Of a DNA stretch of 64,000 nt, positions 60,581 through 64,000 are shown one piece after another. How positions within the stretch are numbered: position 1 is the stretch's first letter; every line of letters begins with the position of its first letter. The position numbers and the translations under genes were made by a program. The notes under the pieces were generated by a model. It was not told where the DNA came from, made no database searches, and worked only from the letters and a program-made list of their open reading frames with translations. The DNA lies in NCBI RefSeq assembly GCF_003112515.1, contig NZ_BEVZ01000008.1, positions 1 to 64,000 on the forward strand, given 5' to 3'. Origin of the DNA: Streptomyces fragilis. Its GTDB lineage: Bacteria > Actinomycetota > Actinomycetes > Streptomycetales > Streptomycetaceae.

Positions 60581-62230
60581 TCAGGCCGTGCGTCGGACCG
60601 CGCGCAGCACGACGTCGCTGACGTGGTGGGTGCTGACCGCGCCAGGGGGGCGTCGGCGCGTCTCGTGGGTCTCGACGTGCCAGGCGCCGGGATCCGCGGC
60701 GAGCGCGGCGGCGATCTCGTCGACTCCGACGAACGCCTCCGGGTCGTACATCCGGGTCCCGGTCGCCACGTCCACCGGGTCGTGCAGTGAGGTGAGGTCG
60801 TGGTGGACGACCAGGAGGGTACCGCCGGGGGCGACGGCGGCGAGCAGGCTGCGCAGGCCTCGCCGGTCGGGGGTGCGCTTGAACGAGCCGTACTGCAGGG
60901 AGACCAGGTCGAAGGTCTCGGCACCGAAGGGCGCGGGGTCGTTGACGTCGCCGCGGACGAGGGCGACCGTGAGCCCGCGGTGCTCGGCCTCGGCGCGGAC
61001 CCTGGCGAGCGCGTTGCCGGAGATGTCGGTGGCGGTCACCTTCCAGCCGCGCTCGGCCAGCCACAGGGCGTCGGCGCCTTCGCCGGTGCCGACGTCGAGT
61101 GCGCGGCCCGGGGCCAGGGAAGCGACCTCGTGGACGAGCGTGCCGTTGGGGTTGCCGCTCCAGGCCCGGTCGGGACCCCCGTAGCGGTGGTCCCAGTCGG
61201 CCTCCTCGCCCGAGCGCCTGGCGGCGGCGCGCAGATCCTCCTCGGCGAGACTGAACGCGATCATGGCGCCGACCTGGCTGCCCTGGGCGGCCGACGGCAG
61301 CACCTGCAGGCTCGGATCGGTGACGTTGCCGGCCGCGTAGACCCCCGGTACGGCGGTCTCACCGCGCGCGTCGACGGCGAGGACGTCGCCGGCGCCGGTC
61401 GGGTGCGGGGTGGCGGTGAGCCCGCACCCGGCCAGCACGTCGACGCGTGCCCTGAAGCGCGAGCCGACCACGACGGCGTCGGCCTCCAGGACGCGGCCGT
61501 CGCCGAGCTCGACCCCGGACACCTCGCCGTCCGGCCCGGTGAGGACCCGCCGCACCTCGCTGCGCTCGATCGCGACGCCGGAGGCGGCGAGCGCGTCGAC
61601 CGCGCCCTCGTCGAGCCCGGCCGGCTCGTGCAGCACGACGGTCAGCCGGTCGGTCAGGTGCCGGAACAGCGGGGTCGGGTGGAGCCCCAGGGGGTGCGTG
61701 ACGATCTGCACCAGGCGCTGGTCGCGCACCTCGAAGCCGTGGCAGAACGGGCAGTGGATCACGCCGCGCCCCCAGCCCTCGGCGACGCCGTCGATCGCGG
61801 GGAGTTCGTCGGACAGGCCGGTCGCGGCGAGGACGCGACGGGCCACCAGCGCGTGTCCACCGGTGAGGTCGAGCCGGAACCGGCCGTCGTCGCGACGGTG
61901 CACCCCCACGACCCGGCCGGGGAGCACCTCCCCGCCGTGGGCGCGCACCTCCGCGCGCCCGATCTCCATCAGCTCGCCGGGCGCGGCGCCCTCGTGCCCC
62001 AGGTAGCCGTGCATGTGCGCGGCGGGGGCGTTGCGCGGGGTGCCGTCGTCGACCACGACGACGCCGCGCCGCTGGCGGGAGAGTTGCAGGGCGGCGGCGA
62101 GACCGGCGGCCGAGCCGCCGATCACGGCGACGTCGCAGTGACGCTCGGTGGTGCGGGGCGCGGTGTGGCCGGCCTGCCCGGTGGGCGCGGACGAGGCCTG
62201 GTCCTGACCGTGGGTGGGGTGCTCGCTCAT
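60581..62230 (-). CDS. Thioredoxin-reductase-like oxidoreductase fused to SAM methyltransferase
   Basis: 549 residues. Part 1 (about 30-335) is a thioredoxin-reductase-type flavoprotein: FAD motif GGSAAGLAAA near 38, redox pair CPFC at 160-163, and closing motif YAAGNVTDP near 298-306. Part 2 (about 345-549) is a class I methyltransferase with SAM motif DVGTGEG at 379-385. Dithiol oxidases (GliT-like) and S-methyltransferases act on thiol-containing natural products, so a fused thiol oxidase/methylase is plausible; substrate unproven. The ATG at 62230 lacks a ribosome-binding site. Divergent from an XRE-cupin regulator. Confidence 0.9.
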   Translation of the reverse strand: MSEHPTHGQDQASSAPTGQAGHTAPRTTERHCDVAVIGGSAAGLAAALQLSRQRRGVVVVDDGTPRNAPAAHMHGYLGHEGAAPGELMEIGRAEVRAHGGEVLPGRVVGVHRRDDGRFRLDLTGGHALVARRVLAATGLSDELPAIDGVAEGWGRGVIHCPFCHGFEVRDQRLVQIVTHPLGLHPTPLFRHLTDRLTVVLHEPAGLDEGAVDALAASGVAIERSEVRRVLTGPDGEVSGVELGDGRVLEADAVVVGSRFRARVDVLAGCGLTATPHPTGAGDVLAVDARGETAVPGVYAAGNVTDPSLQVLPSAAQGSQVGAMIAFSLAEEDLRAAARRSGEEADWDHRYGGPDRAWSGNPNGTLVHEVASLAPGRALDVGTGEGADALWLAERGWKVTATDISGNALARVRAEAEHRGLTVALVRGDVNDPAPFGAETFDLVSLQYGSFKRTPDRRGLRSLLAAVAPGGTLLVVHHDLTSLHDPVDVATGTRMYDPEAFVGVDEIAAALAADPGAWHVETHETRRRPPGAVSTHHVSDVVLRAVRRTA

Positions 62231-62270
62231 GAAATCGACCGTACTGGGCCCGGCGTCTACCGCAAACACA

Positions 62271-62287
62271 CTTGCACAATTCGCAAG
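62271..62287. promoter_or_regulatory. Small inverted repeat between divergent genes
   Basis: CTTGC, seven bases, GCAAG in the 75-bp gap between the fusion gene and the XRE-cupin gene. Candidate operator for the XRE regulator. Confidence 0.4.
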
Positions 62288-62305
62288 ATGCTGGAGGATG
62301 GGCCC

Positions 62306-62863
62306 ATGAACGCAGTCGCCGACATCGAAGCCCTGGCGCGCTCGCGCCTGAGGAGCATGCGCACCACCCTGGGGTACTCCCTGGACGAGCTGGCCGCACG
62401 CACGAACCTCAGCCCGTCGACCATCAGCCGTGTCGAGACGGGCAAACGCACGCTCAGCCTCGATGTGCTGGTGCCGCTGGCCAACGCCCTGCAGATGAGT
62501 CTGGACGTGCTCTTCGAGGCGCCCACGGACGACGACGTCGTGATCCGGCCGGTCGCGCACAGCAGCGGCACCCGGACGACGTGGCCGCTGAGCCGTCCGG
62601 ACGGGCGCACGGTCGCGATGAAGATGCGCCTCGAGCCGTCCGACACCCCGCCGTGCCAGCGGATGCACCCGGGCCACGACTGGTTCCTCGTGCTGGAGGG
62701 GCGGGTGCGTCTGTGGCTGGGCGAGCGGCAGATCGACGTCGGCACGGGGGAGGCAGCGGAGTTCGCGACGATGGTCCCGCACGCGATCACGGCCCTGGAC
62801 GGTCCCGCCGAGCTGCTCATGGTGTTCGACCGGGACGGGCAGCGCGCGCACGTGCACCAGTGA
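62306..62863 (+). CDS. XRE-family regulator with cupin domain
   Basis: 185 residues. N-terminal helix-turn-helix (about 12-68: LGYSLDELAARTNLSPSTIS) and C-terminal cupin (about 100-180, with HPGHDWFLVLEGRVRLWLG). Such proteins sense a small ligand in the cupin. The ATG at 62306 has GGAGG eight bases upstream; an ATG at 62288 is less well placed. Divergent from the oxidoreductase-methyltransferase gene, which it probably controls, and followed by an AraC-type gene. Confidence 0.92.
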   Translation: MNAVADIEALARSRLRSMRTTLGYSLDELAARTNLSPSTISRVETGKRTLSLDVLVPLANALQMSLDVLFEAPTDDDVVIRPVAHSSGTRTTWPLSRPDGRTVAMKMRLEPSDTPPCQRMHPGHDWFLVLEGRVRLWLGERQIDVGTGEAAEFATMVPHAITALDGPAELLMVFDRDGQRAHVHQ

Positions 62864-62955
62864 GCCGCCGGGGTCGCTGGATGACCGGATCGGTCCGCGG
62901 TGGTCGGGTGCGGGACGCCCGGGTCCTGCGAGGGTCGTGGACGGAAGGAGGCCTC

Positions 62956-63825
62956 GTGATCGCGGCGCTCAACAAGCTGGTCGACCTGGTCGAGGAGCAC
63001 CTCGCGGAGGAGCTCGACGTCGGGGCGCTGGCCCGGCGGTCCGGCACCACGGAGTACCACCTGCGGCGGATGTTCTCGTCGCTGGCCGGCATGCCGCTGT
63101 CGGAGTACGTGCGGCGGCGGCGCATGACGGTCGCCGCGGCGGACGTCGTCCGGGGCGGGGAGGACCTGCTGGGCATCGCGGTGCGGCACGGGTACGGGTC
63201 GGCCGAGGCGTTCGGCCGGGCGTTCCGCGCCGTGCACGGCGCGGCGCCCGGTGAGGTGCGCCGCGACGGAGGCCCCCTCCGGACACAACCGCAGCTCAGG
63301 TTCCGCCTGAGCGTCGAAGGGAGCACCCCCATGGACACCCGCATCACCGACCGTCCCGCGTTCCGGCTGGTCGGGCACGCCGCCCGCGTGCCGTTGATCC
63401 ACCAGGGCGTCAACCCGCACATCCAGCGGCACATCGCCTCCCTGCCGACGGAGGAGCACGGGCGGCTGAAGGCGCTGAGCGCGACGGAGCCGCGGGGCCT
63501 GCTCCAGGTCACCGACGACGTGGCGCAGGACGCGGCGGAAGGCACTGAGCTCACCTACCTGCACGGGGTGGCCGTGCCCCCGGAGGCGCCGGTGCCCGAG
63601 GACCTCGACGTCCTCGAGGCGCAGGCCGGCACGTGGGCGGTGTTCCCCAGCGCGGGTGCGTACCCGCAGGCGCTGCAGAGCACCTGGGCGGCGACGGCGA
63701 CCGAGTGGTTCCCGTCCAACCCGTGGCGGCTGCGGCCGGGGCCGTCGATCGTCGCGGTCCTGGAGCTGGCGGACGACTTCTCCACCGCGAGCTGCGAGCT
63801 CTGGCTGCCGGTCGAGCCGGCGTGA
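62956..63825 (+). CDS. AraC-family regulator with GyrI-like effector domain
   Basis: 289 residues. N-terminal AraC-type DNA-binding domain (about 1-105: LVEEHLAEELDVGALARRSG and GIAVRHGYGSAEAFGRAFR) and a C-terminal GyrI-like/SOUL-type effector-binding domain (about 130-289). This layout is typical of Rob/SoxS-like drug-responsive regulators. The GTG at 62956 has GGAGG five bases upstream. 92 bp after the XRE-cupin gene, same strand; possibly co-transcribed. Confidence 0.92.
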   Translation: MIAALNKLVDLVEEHLAEELDVGALARRSGTTEYHLRRMFSSLAGMPLSEYVRRRRMTVAAADVVRGGEDLLGIAVRHGYGSAEAFGRAFRAVHGAAPGEVRRDGGPLRTQPQLRFRLSVEGSTPMDTRITDRPAFRLVGHAARVPLIHQGVNPHIQRHIASLPTEEHGRLKALSATEPRGLLQVTDDVAQDAAEGTELTYLHGVAVPPEAPVPEDLDVLEAQAGTWAVFPSAGAYPQALQSTWAATATEWFPSNPWRLRPGPSIVAVLELADDFSTASCELWLPVEPA

Positions 63826-63893
63826 CGGCCGGCGGTCGGGCGCGGGTCCGCGTGACGGCCGGCCGTCGGGCGCGGGCCCCGTGACGGCTGCCG
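63823..63893. repeat. Short tandem repeat at the right edge
   Basis: About 27-29-bp units of the type GTGACGGCCGGC...GTCGGGCGCGGG, two clear and one partial copy, just after the AraC gene. 63826-64000 shows no gene. Confidence 0.55.
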
Positions 63894-64000
63894 GTCGGGC
63901 CGGGGTGACGGTGGGGTGAGGGGCACAGCGGGCGGTGCGGTGGGGACCGCCGCGGCGGTGACGGTGGGGCGTACAACCATCGGGTGGGGTCGCGAGTCGA

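Noticed and set aside
63551..63980. Two overlapping 141-codon minus-strand frames at the right edge
   Set aside because: Antisense to the AraC-GyrI gene end and a short GC-rich repeat; low-complexity Pro/Arg sequence.

Overview
The window is high-GC actinobacterial chromosome and almost certainly Streptomyces. Third codon positions are strongly G/C, GTG starts and leaderless starts are common, and it carries recognisable Streptomyces genes: bldC, an AtrA-type TetR regulator, an ORF1590-type sporulation protein, an Lsr2 paralogue and vdh. From memory (inference, no search run) the gene order matches the S. coelicolor core segment from about SCO4122 down to about SCO4067. No insertion sequence, prophage, integrase or CRISPR array was seen.

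Layout. 1-432: promoter and leader of an rRNA operon reading leftwards out of the window. 451-2427: divergent MarR/MFS pair with a palindromic operator. 2477-9486: SpoIIE-type phosphatase, type II NADH dehydrogenase, AtrA-like regulator, and a large membrane-anchored ECF sigma factor. 9784-17013: asparagine-synthase-like protein, sporulation protein, trmB, aldo/keto reductase, and an M23 peptidase under a c-di-AMP (ydaO) riboswitch. 17396-18538: SpoIIE-type phosphatase broken by an in-frame stop. 18719-25633: tRNA-fMet, a reductase-deaminase with RibD domains in reversed order, tRNA-Lys, DEAD-box helicase, lipoprotein, zinc peptidase, metallophosphoesterase. 25714-30322: tRNA-Glu, tRNA-Asp and tRNA-Phe, then hrpA, then a second identical tRNA-Asp. 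31162-34716: bldC, an unknown protein, vdh, a DUF3073 protein.

34916-42102 holds most of the purine genes (purM, purF, purL, purQ, purS; purS-purQ-purL overlap by 4 bp each). lsrL and tRNA-Gly follow, then an ABC exporter with a DesK/DesR-like two-component system bracketed by two identical tRNA-Gly(GCC)-terminator units. purC and purD (47384-54067) flank an N,N-dimethylformamidase-like protein and a large protein that looks like an M48 peptidase without its catalytic motif. dnaX, the SRP RNA and tRNA-Ser follow. The right end (57213-63825) looks more accessory: a GAF/PAS/SpoIIE phosphatase, a secreted protein, a thioredoxin-reductase-like/methyltransferase fusion with a divergent XRE-cupin regulator, and an AraC-GyrI regulator.

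Themes. Purine synthesis is spread over three minus-strand clusters covering purD, S, Q, L, F, M and C. Three SpoIIE-family phosphatases, one disrupted, and several developmental regulators suggest a segment rich in signalling. The strongest candidates for unusual biology are the one-piece membrane sigma factor with a heptad-repeat head and a carbohydrate-binding tail, the asparagine-synthase-like enzyme with a damaged PP-loop, the pseudo-M48 protein, and the oxidoreductase-methyltransferase fusion.
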